DNA of 64,000 bases from UBA8337 sp038143435 (GCA_038143435.1 JAYQLX010000002.1:1-64000); one strand, 5' to 3'; numbered from the stretch's first letter, positions 15,514-25,066 are shown. Numbers and translations are program-made. The notes: generated by a model not told the origin, from the sequence alone.

Positions 15514-16782
15514 TTAGGAGCGCGGCACATCCAGTGTTTTCAAATCGGCATCGCCCGATTGGCTGAGGTCGGCATATTTTTTCAACTCCAGCCGGGCAAT
15601 GGTGCGGTTGTGCACCTCATCGGGGCCGTCGGCAATGCGCAAGGTGCGAATGCCTGAATACATGCGCGCCAGACCGAAATCGGTGGTGACGCCGCCGCCG
15701 CCATGCGCCTGAATCGCATCATCAATGATTTGCAGCGCAATGCGCGGACCGGCAACCTTGATTTGCGCAATCTCGCTTTTGGCAACCTTATTGCCGACCG
15801 TATCCATCATATAGGCGGCCTTCATGGTCAAGAGGCGGGTCATCTCAATATTGGTGCGCGCTTCGGCAATGCGTTGTTCCCAAATGCTTTGGTCGGCAAC
15901 GCGCTTGCCAAACGCCGTGCGGCTCATCAAACGCTCGCACATTTTTTCCAATGCACGTTCCGCGACACCAATGGTGCGCATGCAGTGGTGAATGCGGCCC
16001 GGGCCGAGGCGGCCTTGCGCAATCTCAAAGCCACGGCCTTCGCCGAGCAGCAGGTTTTCAGCCGGCACGCGGACATCTTTCAGCAGCACTTCGGCATGGC
16101 CATGCGGGGCATCGTCATAACCGAAGACCGGCAACATGCGGACAATTTCAACGCCCGGCGTATCGAGCGGCACGAGAATTTGGCTTTGTTGCTGGTGACG
16201 CGGTGCGTCAGGATTGGTTTTGCCCATGACAATGGCAATTTTGCAGCGCGGGTCGCCCACGCCGGATGACCACCATTTGCGACCGTTAATGACATATTCA
16301 TCGCCATCGCGCTTTATCTCGGTTTCAATATTGGTCGCATCCGATGAGGCAACCAGCGGCTCGGTCATCAAAAAGGCCGAGCGAATGTCACCATTGAGCA
16401 GCGGCACCATATATTCTTCCTTATGGCGGTCATTGCCATAGCGTTCCAGCACTTCCATATTGCCGGTATCGGGGGCCGAGCAGTTAAACACTTCAGAGGC
16501 AAAGCCGACACGGCCCATAACTTCGCACAAAGGCGCATATTCGACATTGGACAGACCGAAACCGCGCTCGCTTTCCGGCAGGAACAGATTCCACAAGCCT
16601 TCCGCTTTGGCCTTTTCTTTCAGCTCTTCCATGATGGGCGGCACTTGCCAGGGATTGCCCTCAGCGCGGAAAGCGTCCATTTGTTCTGCATAGGTCGCTT
16701 CATTGGGGTAGATATGCGCATCCATAAAGGCTTCAACGCGCGCAATCAGCTCCTTGGTGCGGTCATTATGTTCGAAAATCAT
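15514..16782 (-). CDS. Acyl-CoA dehydrogenase (ACAD10/11-like)
   Basis: FAD enzyme that oxidises acyl-CoA at the alpha-beta bond. Seen: AFLMTEPLVASSDATNIE and GRKWWSSGVGDPRCKIAIVMG for the flavin/beta domain, RTAFGKRVADQSIWEQRIAEAR for the C-terminal helices, and HGGGGVTTDFGLARMYSGIRTLRIADGPDEVH for the end of the active-site domain. The frame is open further upstream, but ATG 16782 is the right start: AGGGAGA precedes it and family similarity begins there. It has 422 residues. A phosphotransferase-fold kinase of the type fused to this dehydrogenase in animal ACAD10/11 lies 2.3 kb away, hinting at a shared 4-hydroxyacyl-CoA pathway (inference). Confidence 0.93.
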   Translation of the reverse strand: MIFEHNDRTKELIARVEAFMDAHIYPNEATYAEQMDAFRAEGNPWQVPPIMEELKEKAKAEGLWNLFLPESERGFGLSNVEYAPLCEVMGRVGFASEVFNCSAPDTGNMEVLERYGNDRHKEEYMVPLLNGDIRSAFLMTEPLVASSDATNIETEIKRDGDEYVINGRKWWSSGVGDPRCKIAIVMGKTNPDAPRHQQQSQILVPLDTPGVEIVRMLPVFGYDDAPHGHAEVLLKDVRVPAENLLLGEGRGFEIAQGRLGPGRIHHCMRTIGVAERALEKMCERLMSRTAFGKRVADQSIWEQRIAEARTNIEMTRLLTMKAAYMMDTVGNKVAKSEIAQIKVAGPRIALQIIDDAIQAHGGGGVTTDFGLARMYSGIRTLRIADGPDEVHNRTIARLELKKYADLSQSGDADLKTLDVPRS

Positions 16783-16856
16783 GTTTCTCTCCCTTTCGAT
16801 TGCAGAAATCCTATGAAATGGCACAGCCAGTGCCAAGCAAAAAAGCACCTCAGTGC

Positions 16857-17309
16857 CTAACCATTTCGCCGCAGGGCGAAAAACTCGGTGAGCAGGGCGG
16901 CGCAATCGCTTTCGCGCAGGCCGCCGATGACCTCGGGGGCATGGTGACAGCTTTTCTGGTCAAACAAGGCGACACCATTATCGACCGCGCCGCCTTTTAT
17001 GTCGGCGGCGCCGTAAAACAGTTTTGCAATCCGCGCCTCGGCAATCGCACCGGCGCACATCGGGCACGGTTCCAGCGTCACATAAAGGCTGCAGCCCATA
17101 AGCCGCTCATTGCCTATTGTTTCGCATGCTTGGCGAATGGCAAGAATTTCCGCATGCGCAGTCGGGTCATTAAGGGCGCGCATTTGATTGCGCGTTTGCG
17201 CCAAAATATTGCCGTCTTGCCCGACCAGCACAGCCCCGACCGGCACTTCACCGGCTTGCGCGGCGATATGCGCTTCATCAAGTGCCATTTGCATAAAATC
17301 ATCACTCAT
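16857..17309 (-). CDS. tadA: tRNA-specific adenosine deaminase TadA
   Basis: Converts A34 to inosine in tRNA-Arg(ACG), needed to read CGC/CGA codons. Zinc site: DPTAHAEILAIRQA (His ligand and catalytic Glu) and LEPCPMCAGAIAEARI (two Cys ligands), at about residues 50 and 80. The 150-residue length is standard. ATG 17309 is chosen over the adjacent upstream TTG. It is upstream of the acyl-CoA dehydrogenase on the same strand and divergent from the pseudouridine synthase, a common tadA/rluB-type arrangement in alphaproteobacteria. Confidence 0.97.
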   Translation of the reverse strand: MSDDFMQMALDEAHIAAQAGEVPVGAVLVGQDGNILAQTRNQMRALNDPTAHAEILAIRQACETIGNERLMGCSLYVTLEPCPMCAGAIAEARIAKLFYGAADIKGGAVDNGVALFDQKSCHHAPEVIGGLRESDCAALLTEFFALRRNG

Positions 17310-17362
17310 CAACGCGACACTAGGATGGCGGGCGCGGCGCGTGCTACAGCAGATGCGTAATT

Positions 17363-18181
17363 ATGGAAAAGAAATCCCAATTTGAAGGCGACCGTATCGC
17401 CAAAGTGTTGGCCCGCGCCGGTGTGTGTTCGCGCCGCGATGCCGAGCGCATGATTGCCGATGGGCGCGTGGCGGTGAACGGACGCAAATTGGCGACACCG
17501 GCATTGAATGTCACGCCAAGCGACCATATCACTGTTGACGGCAAGCCGGTCGGCGAGCCCGACCCGCCGCGGCTATGGCGTTATCATAAACCGGCCGGTC
17601 TGGTGACCACCAATCGCGACCCGCAAGAGCGCGACACGGTGTTTCAAAAACTGCCGGCCAGCCTGCCGCGCGTCAATACGGTGGGGCGGCTCGACATTAA
17701 TACGGAAGGGCTTTTGCTGTTGACCAATGATGGCGGCATGAAGCAGTTTTTGGAATTGCCGAGCACCGGCTGGCTCAGGCGTTATCGCGTGCGCGCTTTC
17801 GGCAAGGCCGATGAGGCGCGTTTGAAAGCGCTGAAAAAAGGCATTGAAATTGACGGGGTGAATTATCGCTCGATTGATGCGTCGCTGGAACGGGTGCAGG
17901 GCGGTAATGTTTGGCTGACCATGGCCTTGCGCGAAGGCAAAAACCGCGAGATCAAAAAAGTGCTGGAAGCTTTGGATTTGCAGGTAAATCGATTGATACG
18001 GCCTCAGCTTCGGGCCGTTCCAATTGGGCCAGTTGGAAGCGGGCAAGGTGAAGAAGTGCCGCGCCGCGTGTTGCGCCAGCAGCTTGGTAAAAACTGGCAG
18101 GCTATTGTCGACGGCGCAATTCCCAAAGACGGTGATGCAAAAGGCGCTAAGCCGAAGCGCAAAAAAAGACCATGCGTCTGA
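17363..18181 (+). CDS. Large-subunit rRNA pseudouridine synthase, RsuA/RluB family
   Basis: Isomerises a uridine to pseudouridine in 23S rRNA (RluB acts at position 2605 in E. coli). Residues ~8-60 are an S4 RNA-binding domain (RIAKVLARAGVCSRRDAERMI). The catalytic segment is VGRLDINTEGLLLLTNDG (about residues 110-127) with the active Asp. Near the end LREGKNREIKKVLEALDLQVNRLIR is typical. The C-terminus is basic (KPKRKKRP). No obvious ribosome site precedes ATG 17363. It overlaps rsmD by ten bases, forming a two-gene rRNA-modification unit. Confidence 0.94.
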   Translation: MEKKSQFEGDRIAKVLARAGVCSRRDAERMIADGRVAVNGRKLATPALNVTPSDHITVDGKPVGEPDPPRLWRYHKPAGLVTTNRDPQERDTVFQKLPASLPRVNTVGRLDINTEGLLLLTNDGGMKQFLELPSTGWLRRYRVRAFGKADEARLKALKKGIEIDGVNYRSIDASLERVQGGNVWLTMALREGKNREIKKVLEALDLQVNRLIRPQLRAVPIGPVGSGQGEEVPRRVLRQQLGKNWQAIVDGAIPKDGDAKGAKPKRKKRPCV

Positions 18182-18708
18182 TAAGCGGTAAATGGGGCGG
18201 CATAAAGCTTGGCGCACCGAAAGGGCGCGGCACACGGCCGACCACGGATCGCAATCGCGAAGCCTTGTTTTCCATGCTGGCGGCGCGGCTTGATTTTGAC
18301 GGGCTCAATGTGCTGGACGGTTTTGCCGGTTCCGGCGCTTTGGGTTTGGAGGCGTTGTCGCGCGGCGCGGCGCAGTGCCTGTTTGTTGAAAATGACCAAG
18401 CCGCTTGCGCTGCCATTAAAGCCAATATCGCCGCTTGCGGTGCGCAAGATGATGCCGCTTTGATGCGCCATGATATGCGCAAAGCGCGTTTCAACGACAA
18501 TCAATTCGATTTGGTATTTCTCGACCCGCCCTATGGCAAAGGGTTGGCCGAGGCGGCGCTGCCTGCTCTACGCCATCATTTGGCGCAAAACGCCCTTATC
18601 GTGATTGAAGAAGACAAGCGCACCGCATTTGAGGCGCCGGACGGGTTTGTTGAAAGCGACAGGCGGGTCAAAGGGGACAGCATATTCATCTTTTTGCGCG
18701 CGCCATAA
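18172..18708 (+). CDS. rsmD: 16S rRNA (guanine966-N2)-methyltransferase RsmD
   Basis: SAM-dependent methylation of G966 in the small ribosomal subunit. Signatures: MRLISGKWGGIKL and GRGTRPTTDRNREALFSML at the N-terminus, VLDGFAGSGALGLEALSRGA for SAM binding (about residues 45-64), and the catalytic DPPYG in VFLDPPYGKGLAEAAL near residue 120. The 178-residue length is normal. It begins inside the end of the pseudouridine synthase gene, so translation is probably coupled. Confidence 0.96.
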   Translation: MRLISGKWGGIKLGAPKGRGTRPTTDRNREALFSMLAARLDFDGLNVLDGFAGSGALGLEALSRGAAQCLFVENDQAACAAIKANIAACGAQDDAALMRHDMRKARFNDNQFDLVFLDPPYGKGLAEAALPALRHHLAQNALIVIEEDKRTAFEAPDGFVESDRRVKGDSIFIFLRAP

Positions 18709-18713
18709 ATTTG

Positions 18714-18719
18714 TATAAT
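18714..18719 (+). promoter_or_regulatory. Consensus -10 box before the small coiled-coil gene
   Basis: A perfect TATAAT sits 33 bases before the ATG at 18752, directly after the rsmD stop. The -35 region (TTTTTG, 18691-18696, 17-base spacing) is weak. It suggests independent transcription of the next gene. Confidence 0.4.
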
Positions 18720-18751
18720 GGGGCTGAAGAATAATAAGCAGGAGCGCAGCC

Positions 18752-19081
18752 ATGGCGTTCGACAAAGGCAAATTCATTGCCGATTTCACCCAAAGCGGCA
18801 TGGAAGAGGCGCAAGCCGAATTATTGGCCGACAAACAGGCTGATGTGTTCGGGGAGTTTTCAACCAAGCAGGATTTGGCGGTGCTGCGTCGTGATATGAA
18901 CGAGCAGACACAAAAGACGCGGCTTTTGCTCGGTGATGTCAGAAAAACCGAAGCGCGCATTGAAGGGGCGTTAAAGACCGGCTTGGCCGCCGTCAATCAC
19001 CGCTTCAACATGCTGGCCATCGGCAATACCACGGTCATTGTCGCGGTTATCGGCTTTTTGGTGTTTTTGTTTCGGAGCTAA
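18752..19081 (+). CDS. Small coiled-coil protein with a C-terminal membrane anchor (DUF1640-like)
   Basis: 109-residue protein. Residues ~1-75 are highly charged and helical (QDLAVLRRDMNEQTQKTRLLL, heptad-like), followed by one hydrophobic segment at the very end (NTTVIVAVIGFLVFLF). This layout, with a short N-terminal helical part, coiled coil and tail anchor, matches DUF1640 / CCDC90-like proteins of bacteria, whose function is unsettled. AGGAG precedes ATG 18752, and a TATAAT box lies upstream. It stands alone between rsmD and a convergent kinase gene. Confidence 0.75.
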   Translation: MAFDKGKFIADFTQSGMEEAQAELLADKQADVFGEFSTKQDLAVLRRDMNEQTQKTRLLLGDVRKTEARIEGALKTGLAAVNHRFNMLAIGNTTVIVAVIGFLVFLFRS

Positions 19082-19113
19082 AGCAAGCCCAATTCGCTCG
19101 CTTTGGCTTCAAT

Positions 19114-20193
19114 TTAACCTTCGGCACCCGCTCGTAGCGCATATTCCCAGCCCATATCAGATAGCGGCTTGACGCGGTCTTCCATGGCGGCGGCGTGGGC
19201 GTTGGACGCCGTGCCGTCGCGCACGCGCCCGACAATACCCTGCAAAATACCGGCCAGACGGAACATATTATAGGCAATGTAGAAATCCATATTCTCAATG
19301 CTATCGCGCTGCGTCGCCTCACAATAAAGACGGGTATATTCTACCGCATCGGGAATATTAAGCGCGCCAAAATCACAATCTTTCAGCGTATTGGTGCTGC
19401 CCGCTTCGTTCGGCATATACCATTGCATCAAATGATAGGTGAAATCGCCCAGAGGATGACCCAGCGTTGACAATTCCCAATCAAGCACAGCTGCCACTTC
19501 AGGCTTGTCTTGATGCAGCACCATATTGTCGAGGCGGTAATCGCCATGCACAATCGACACTTCATCATTGCCCGGAATATTGCCGGGCAGCCAGTCAATC
19601 AGCTTGTTCATGCTGGTAATTTCCTGCGTTTCGGAAAGCTGATATTGCTTGGTCCAGCGCGAGATTTGCCGCTCAAAATATTCGCCTTCCTTGCCGAAAT
19701 CACCCAGCCCGATGGCTTTGTAATCAGCATTGTGCAAGTCGGCCAGCGTCTGAATTTTCGCTTCAAAAATCGGTCGACGGCCCTCTTTGGGCAAATCGGG
19801 CAAAAGCGGGTCCCATAAAATGCGACCTTCAACCATATCCATAATATAAAACATGGTGCCGACAATGCTTTCATCTTCGCACAAGCAATATGTGCGCGGC
19901 ACCGGAAAGTTAATCGTGCCAAGCGCGGTAATCACCTTATATTCGCGGTCCACCGCATGCGCCGATGGCAAGAGCTTGCCCGGCGGCTTTCTGCGCATGA
20001 CATATTTTTTGTTGGGTGTAACCAATTGATAAGTCGGGTTGGATTGCCCGCCCTTAAATTGGCGCACTTCTAACGGCCCTTCAAAACCCTCAACATGGGC
20101 GGCCATATAATCTTCCAGATTTTGTTCGTTGAATTTATGCGTATCGGCAACATCTTTCGTGCCGCCAAATTTTTCGACGCCTTCGTCTTTCAT
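19114..20193 (-). CDS. Aminoglycoside-phosphotransferase-fold kinase, ACAD10/11 N-terminal type
   Basis: Small-molecule kinase of the APH/ChoK fold. Brenner motif IVHGDYRLDNMVL (about residue 222) holds the catalytic Asp and metal-binding Asn; VLDWELSTLGHPLGD supplies the second metal site. The N-lobe begins QFKGGQSNPTYQL with YVMRRKPPG for the ATP lysine. The sequence resembles the kinase domain of animal ACAD10/11, and LvaA-like kinases that phosphorylate 4-hydroxyacyl-CoA. ATG 20193 (GGGAGAG upstream) is preferred over the longer frame, giving 359 residues. The partner dehydrogenase may be the one at 15514-16782. Confidence 0.88.
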   Translation of the reverse strand: MKDEGVEKFGGTKDVADTHKFNEQNLEDYMAAHVEGFEGPLEVRQFKGGQSNPTYQLVTPNKKYVMRRKPPGKLLPSAHAVDREYKVITALGTINFPVPRTYCLCEDESIVGTMFYIMDMVEGRILWDPLLPDLPKEGRRPIFEAKIQTLADLHNADYKAIGLGDFGKEGEYFERQISRWTKQYQLSETQEITSMNKLIDWLPGNIPGNDEVSIVHGDYRLDNMVLHQDKPEVAAVLDWELSTLGHPLGDFTYHLMQWYMPNEAGSTNTLKDCDFGALNIPDAVEYTRLYCEATQRDSIENMDFYIAYNMFRLAGILQGIVGRVRDGTASNAHAAAMEDRVKPLSDMGWEYALRAGAEG

Positions 20194-20204
20194 AAATCTC
20201 TCCC

Positions 20205-21491
20205 TCAGCGCTGTTCGCGCGCAATCTCCCGATAACCGATATCGCGGCGGCAAAAGCCTTGCGGCCAGTCAATCGCTTTGACGCCAGCATAAGCGCTCGC
20301 TTGCGCTTGCGCCACTGTTTTGCCGCGCGCCGTGACGTTCAATACGCGCCCACCGGTAGCGGTAATTGTGCCGTCTTCAGCGCGCGCCGTGCCGGCATGA
20401 AAGACCATTGTCGCATCGTCTAACCTTGTCGAGGCCGTTAATTACCGTGCCTTTATCATAAGCCCCGGATAGCCCTGAGCCGCCATCACCACAGTCATTG
20501 CCGCATCATCATGCCAGTCGAGCGTCATATTGGCGACCGAGCCGGTGGCGGCGGCTTCCAGCGCCGGCACAATATCGGATTTTAAGCGCAGCATCAGAAC
20601 TTGGCATTCAGGGTCGCCAAAGCGCGCATTATATTCGACCAGCTTCGGACCTTCCGGCGTCAGCATCAAACCGGCATAAAGCACGCCGCGATAGGGCGCA
20701 CCGCGCCGCGCCATCGTCGCCAAAGTCGGCTTGATGATTGTTTCCATCGTTTGTTCAATCAGAGCCGGTGTCATGATGGAGGCGGGGGAATAAGCGCCCA
20801 TGCCGCCCGTATTGGGGCCGGTATCGCCGTCACCGACACGCTTATGGTCTTGCGCCGTGGCCATAGGCAGGGCGTTTTCACCGTCGCATAAAACAAAGAA
20901 GCTGGCTTCCTCGCCAGTCATAAATTCTTCGACCACCAATTCGGCACCGGCCTCACCAAATGCGCCATCAAAAATATCTTCCACCGCATCGCGCGCGGTT
21001 TGCATATCCTCGGCAATAATCACGCCCTTACCGGCGGCCAGCCCGTCAGCCTTCACGACAATCGGAGCGCTTTGCGCGTCGAGATAGGCGAGCGCGTCGC
21101 AGGCATTGTCGAAACGGCCATAAGCGGCGGTCGGAATATCGGCCTCGGAGCATAAATCTTTGGTGTAGCCTTTTGAGCCTTCCAATTGCGCGGCGATTTT
21201 GCCGGGCCCGAAAGCGGCGATATTGGCGCCGTTCAAATCATCAGCAAGACCGGCGACCAGTGGCGCTTCGGGGCCGATAACCACCAAATCAATCGCTTCG
21301 GCGCGGCAAAAGCTGATGACCGCCTCATGGTCGGCCATATCGAGCGCGACATTTTCGGCCAATGTGGCCATGCCGCCATTGCCCGGCGCGCAATATAATG
21401 TGCCGAGCAGCGGGCTTTGTGCAATTTTCCAAGCCAGCGCGTGTTCGCGCCCGCCCGACCCCAAAACCAGAATATTGCGTTTGTCACTCAT
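20205..21491 (-). CDS. purD: Phosphoribosylamine--glycine ligase, two compensating frameshifts
   Basis: ATP-dependent joining of phosphoribosylamine and glycine (purine pathway step 2). Start MSDKRNILVLGSGGREHALAWK at ATG 21491; the longer upstream frame is antisense to xseA and rejected. ATP-grasp elements: PIVVKADGLAAGKGVII and VEYNARFGDPECQVL. Near the end the frame is lost and regained: one base missing in the C run at 20463-20466 and one extra at 20424-20425 (plus strand) would give GYPGAYDKGTVINGLDKLDD, the family pattern, leading into TMVFHAGTARAEDG and VLNVTARG. The span is an exact multiple of three, as expected for -1/+1. It has about 428 residues. Confidence 0.92.
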
Positions 21492-21518
21492 ATATTTGTC
21501 TCTTAAGCAAAGCGTGTC

Positions 21519-23017
21519 ATGATGGATGAAATACATAACACGAGAATGGGAAAAAGCGGAAAAAGGGTGAGCGCGCACGGCGATAATCTTGTGGAACTTA
21601 CGGTTTCCGAACTGTCGGGGCAGGTCAAAAGGCTGGTCGAAGACAGTTTCGGGCGCGTCCGTGTGCGCGGCGAGTTGGGCCGCGTGTCGCGTCCCGCTTC
21701 CGGCCATGTTTATTTCGACGTGAAAGATGAAAAAGCCGTGTTGTCGGGCGTGATGTGGAAAGGGACGGCGCAAAAATTGACCATGCAGCCCGAACAGGGC
21801 TTGGAAGTCATCGTCACCGGCAAGCTGACGACATTTGCCGGTCAGTCGCGCTATCAAATGATTGTCGAAGCGATGGAACCGGCCGGTGAAGGCGCACTGA
21901 TGGCGCTTCTCGAAGCGCGCAAAAAACAACTTGCTGCCGAAGGTCTGTTCGATGACAGCCGCAAGCGCGCCTTGCCTTATCTGCCTGAAACCATTGGCGT
22001 GATTACCAGCCCGTCAGGTGCTGTCATTCGCGATATTTTGCACCGTCTGGCCGACCGCTTTCCGCGCCATGTCTTGGTGTGGCCGGTGCGCGTGCAGGGC
22101 GAAACATGCGCCGAAGAAGTGGCCAAAGCGATTGCCGGTTTTAATGCGCTGGCTGCTGACGGGCCGGTGGCGCGCCCCGATGTGCTGATTGTCGCGCGCG
22201 GCGGCGGCAGTCTGGAAGATTTATGGGGCTTTAATGAAGAAATTGTCGCGCGCACGGCGGCGCAATCGGACATTCCGCTTATTTCAGCCGTCGGTCATGA
22301 AACCGACACGACGCTGATTGATTATGCTGCTGACCGCCGCGCCCCGACCCCGACGGCGGCGGCGGAAATGGCAGTGCCGGTGCGCGCCGATTTGGCGGCG
22401 CAAATCAACGATATGGAGACGCGGCTATTGCGCGCGCAAACGCGGCGGCTGGAACAAACGCGCCAGCACCTTGACGGCTTGGCGCGCGGTCTGCCCAAGC
22501 TTGAAGACATGCTGGCTTTGCCGACGCAACGGCTGGATGCAGTGGCGCAAAGATTGGCCGGTGGCTTGCAAGCCAATATCACCAGGCAAGCGGCGCAGAT
22601 TGGGGCAAAGCGCGGCGCGGCTCGCCCCCGCCGCTTTGCAGAGCCGCATGCGTTTTGCCGATGAACGGGTGCGCGGCTTGATGGCGCGCGCGGCGCGGCA
22701 TATGCAGACCATGATACGCCAGCAGCAGGCGGGGCTTGAGTCCATGCGCCGCCAATTGCGCCTATTGAGCCATGAAAATGTGCTGGAGCGTGGTTTTGCA
22801 CTGGTGCTCGATGAAAACGGCAAAGCGGTGCGTGAGGCCGCGCAAGCAAAGACGGGCAGTATGTTGGATATTCGCTTGGGCAAATGAACAGCATATTGCG
22901 GCGCGGGTGGAAGATGCTGCGTCCGATGGCGCCGCCAAAGCGAAGCGTGCTTCTAAACCCAAGACCAAAGCGAAACCCAAACCGTCTGGCGATGGTGGGC
23001 AAGGTCAGCTATTGTAG
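21519..23017 (+). CDS. xseA: Exodeoxyribonuclease VII large subunit, two frameshifts
   Basis: With XseB, degrades single-stranded DNA. OB domain: VSELSGQVKRLVEDSFGRVRVRGEL and SGHVYFDVKDEKAVL (residues ~20-75). Catalytic region: PETIGVITSPSGAVIRDILHR, LIVARGGGSLEDLWGFNEE and SAVGHETDTTLIDYAADRRAPTPTAAAE. It continues in a second frame (ARLAPAALQSRMRFADERV) and then a third, ending in a Lys-rich tail and QGQLL. Reading GGGG (22602-22605) as GGG and AAA (22882-22884) as AA gives one continuous ~499-residue protein; the span is two over a multiple of three, as required. It is divergent from purD. Confidence 0.9.
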
Positions 23018-23037
23018 CGCTGAATAAAGGAGAGCTT

Positions 23038-23238
23038 ATGGCCGGTGGCGAAGCACAATTGAAATATCTCGACGGCGATTTCGACGTCATCATGCCTGGC
23101 GCTTATGTGATCTGCGCCGTTACCGGCAAGCAGATTGCGCTGGAAGATTTGCGCTATTGGAGCGTGGCGCGGCAAGAAGCCTATGTCGATGCCGATGCGT
23201 CCATGCAAGCGGAACTCGATAATGCGGCGCGCAGCTAG
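23038..23238 (+). CDS. DUF2093 domain protein
   Basis: 66-residue protein of unknown function that in alphaproteobacteria commonly sits by xseA and lpxK. The conserved core is LKYLDGDFDVIMPGAYVICAV followed by TGKQIALEDLRYWSVARQE, which matches the whole length of the family. ATG 23038 is preceded by AAAGGAGAGC. It overlaps the start of the next gene by 17 bases, which indicates coupled translation. Confidence 0.88.
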   Translation: MAGGEAQLKYLDGDFDVIMPGAYVICAVTGKQIALEDLRYWSVARQEAYVDADASMQAELDNAARS

Positions 23239-24052
23239 TCTCTTTTTTGCCATTTTGATTTTGCCTTTGGCCGTTGCCGCGGCCGATTTGCCGCGCGATT
23301 TCGTCAAGGCGCAAAGCGGCCAATTCACGCAAGGCGGCATGGTGGTGTTGCATTTGCACGAGGCGGTGAACGTAACCTTAAACGGCCAAACCCTGCCGCA
23401 AATTGACGGGCGCACGGTTTTGGGGTTTGGTCGCGATGCCGATTTGCGTCAGCAATTGGCGTTTGCGCGCAAGGGCAAAAGCCAAAGCGTGTCCGTCGCG
23501 CTCAAGCCGCGCAGCTATAATATCCAGCGCATTGACGGTCTGCCCCCGGCTATGGTGACCCCGCCCGATGAGGCCTGGCCGCGCATTATTGCGCAAGGCA
23601 AGCTGAAGAAAAAAGCCCGCGCCATTGCCAGCACGCAAAGCGGTTTTGCCGAAGGTTTTGTCTGGCCGACCCGTGGCCGCATTACCGGCGTTTATGGCAG
23701 TCAGCGTTTTTATAATGGCGAGGCGCGCCGCCCCCATTTCGGTATTGATATTGCCGCGCCTCGCGGCACTGAGGTTGTCGCACCGGCCTCGGGCACGGTG
23801 ACATTGGCCGAGCCGGATATGTATTTTGAAGGCGGTTTGGTGTTTATCGACCACGGCCTCTCGGTCACTTCGGCCTATATGCATCTCGACAGTTTGAAAG
23901 TGAAGGTCGGCGATAAGGTGAAGCGCGGCGATGTCATTGCTACGGTCGGCTCAACCGGTCGTTCGACCGGCCCACATCTCGATTGGCGGATGTTTTGGCG
24001 CGGCGCACGGCTTGACCCGGCACTATTGGCCGAAGGCAATCCCAATCAATAA
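23222..24052 (+). CDS. Secreted M23-family (LytM) peptidase
   Basis: Predicted periplasmic metallopeptidase or LytM-fold activator acting on peptidoglycan. Signal peptide MRRAASLFFAILILPLAVAAA; a ~130-residue beta-rich domain follows; the LytM domain begins near residue 140 with GRITGVYGSQRFYNGE. Zinc ligands: HFGIDIAAPRGTEVVAPASG (HxxxD) and the HxH-equivalent GPHLDWRMFW, where Asp replaces the intermediate residue and the second His is Leu-Asp-Trp type; this variant form is frequent in alphaproteobacteria. ATG 23222 is chosen because the signal peptide begins there. Whether it is hydrolytically active is uncertain. It has 276 residues. Confidence 0.9.
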   Translation: MRRAASLFFAILILPLAVAAADLPRDFVKAQSGQFTQGGMVVLHLHEAVNVTLNGQTLPQIDGRTVLGFGRDADLRQQLAFARKGKSQSVSVALKPRSYNIQRIDGLPPAMVTPPDEAWPRIIAQGKLKKKARAIASTQSGFAEGFVWPTRGRITGVYGSQRFYNGEARRPHFGIDIAAPRGTEVVAPASGTVTLAEPDMYFEGGLVFIDHGLSVTSAYMHLDSLKVKVGDKVKRGDVIATVGSTGRSTGPHLDWRMFWRGARLDPALLAEGNPNQ

Positions 24053-25066
24053 GATTTATAAAGCCGATTGGCTTGTCCGTCCGTTATCGCACGGCTAATG
24101 GCGGCGAGCAGCGCGGCTTCATCGGCAATCTCTAGGGCAATCGGCAAAACCGCCGCTTCGGCAGCGAGGCGCGCGCGCGCGCTGTCGGCAGGCGCACCCT
24201 GCAAACGCGCCATATCTTTTTCTGTCGTGATGAGCGGCTTGTCATGCGCCAAAAGGGTTGCCGCTTCGGCCTCGGTAAAATCATGATGGTCGGCAAAGCT
24301 TGTAAAGCCGTCAATTTCATAGCCTTGCGCGACAAGGCTGGCTTGGAATTTCTGTGGTCGCGCAATGCCGCAAAAGCCGTGTACTTTGCCGCTTTCCGTG
24401 GCCTGTCGCCTGCACGCGGCCATGAAATATCGGCTTGCCAAAGGCTTCCACCGCATCCATCAAAAAGGCCAGGCTGTGATGGCGCGCTTCGCCAATAACC
24501 AGCAGCGCATCAAGCCTTTCAAGCGCCACGGATAGTGGCTGGCGCATCGGCCCGCTCGGCAATAGCCGTTGATTGCCGAGACCGCTCGCGCCATCGACAA
24601 CAATCAAATTAAAGTGATGCGCCAGTGACGGGTTTTGAAAACCATCATCTTTTATCAGCATGTCAGCGCCGTCTTGCACGGCACGGCGCAGGCTTTGCAT
24701 GCGGTCGGCACCGATATAAACCGGCCAATCTGCGGCCAGCATAAGCGGTTCATCGCCGACATGCGTCGCATGATGGGTTTGGCGGTCAACTTTCAGCGGG
24801 CCTTTTTCACTACCGCCATAGCCGCGCGATAAAATCGCCGGTTGATGGCCCTGCGCGGCGATTTTTTCTGCCAGCCAGCGCACGGTCGGGGTTTTGCCGG
24901 CTCCGCCTGCCGTCAAATTGCCGACACAAATCACCGGTTTGCCGGGGTGCTGGGCATGGGTCAGGCGGCGGCGCGCCGTTTCCAAGCCGCCATAGAGCCA
25001 AGCAAGCGGGGTCAGGGCGAGGCTGAGCGGATGATGGCGCATTTGCCAAAATGACGGTTCAGCCAT
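24046..25066 (-). CDS. lpxK: Tetraacyldisaccharide 4'-kinase LpxK, one frameshift
   Basis: Phosphorylates the lipid A disaccharide at the 4' position on the inner membrane. Seen: PVICVGNLTAGGAGKTPTVRWL (P-loop, residues ~44-65), SRGYGGSEKGP and DGADMLIKDDGFQN (catalytic Asp pair). After codon ~222 the frame shifts; the C-terminal part (GKVHGFCGIARPQKF, then LLAHDKPLITTEKDMARL) is clearly LpxK. One surplus base near 24400 accounts for it, and the span is one over a multiple of three. Repaired length is about 340. The start overlaps the waaA stop by eight bases, and the 3' end overlaps the convergent M23 gene by seven. Confidence 0.92.

Noticed and set aside
16783..16905. 41-residue extension of the acyl-CoA dehydrogenase
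   Set aside because: It overlaps the end of tadA and has no ribosome site, whereas ATG 16782 has AGGGAGA and begins the family similarity.
21492..21929. N-terminal extension of purD
   Set aside because: The added codons are antisense to xseA, and the GARS family start with its own Met lies at 21491.
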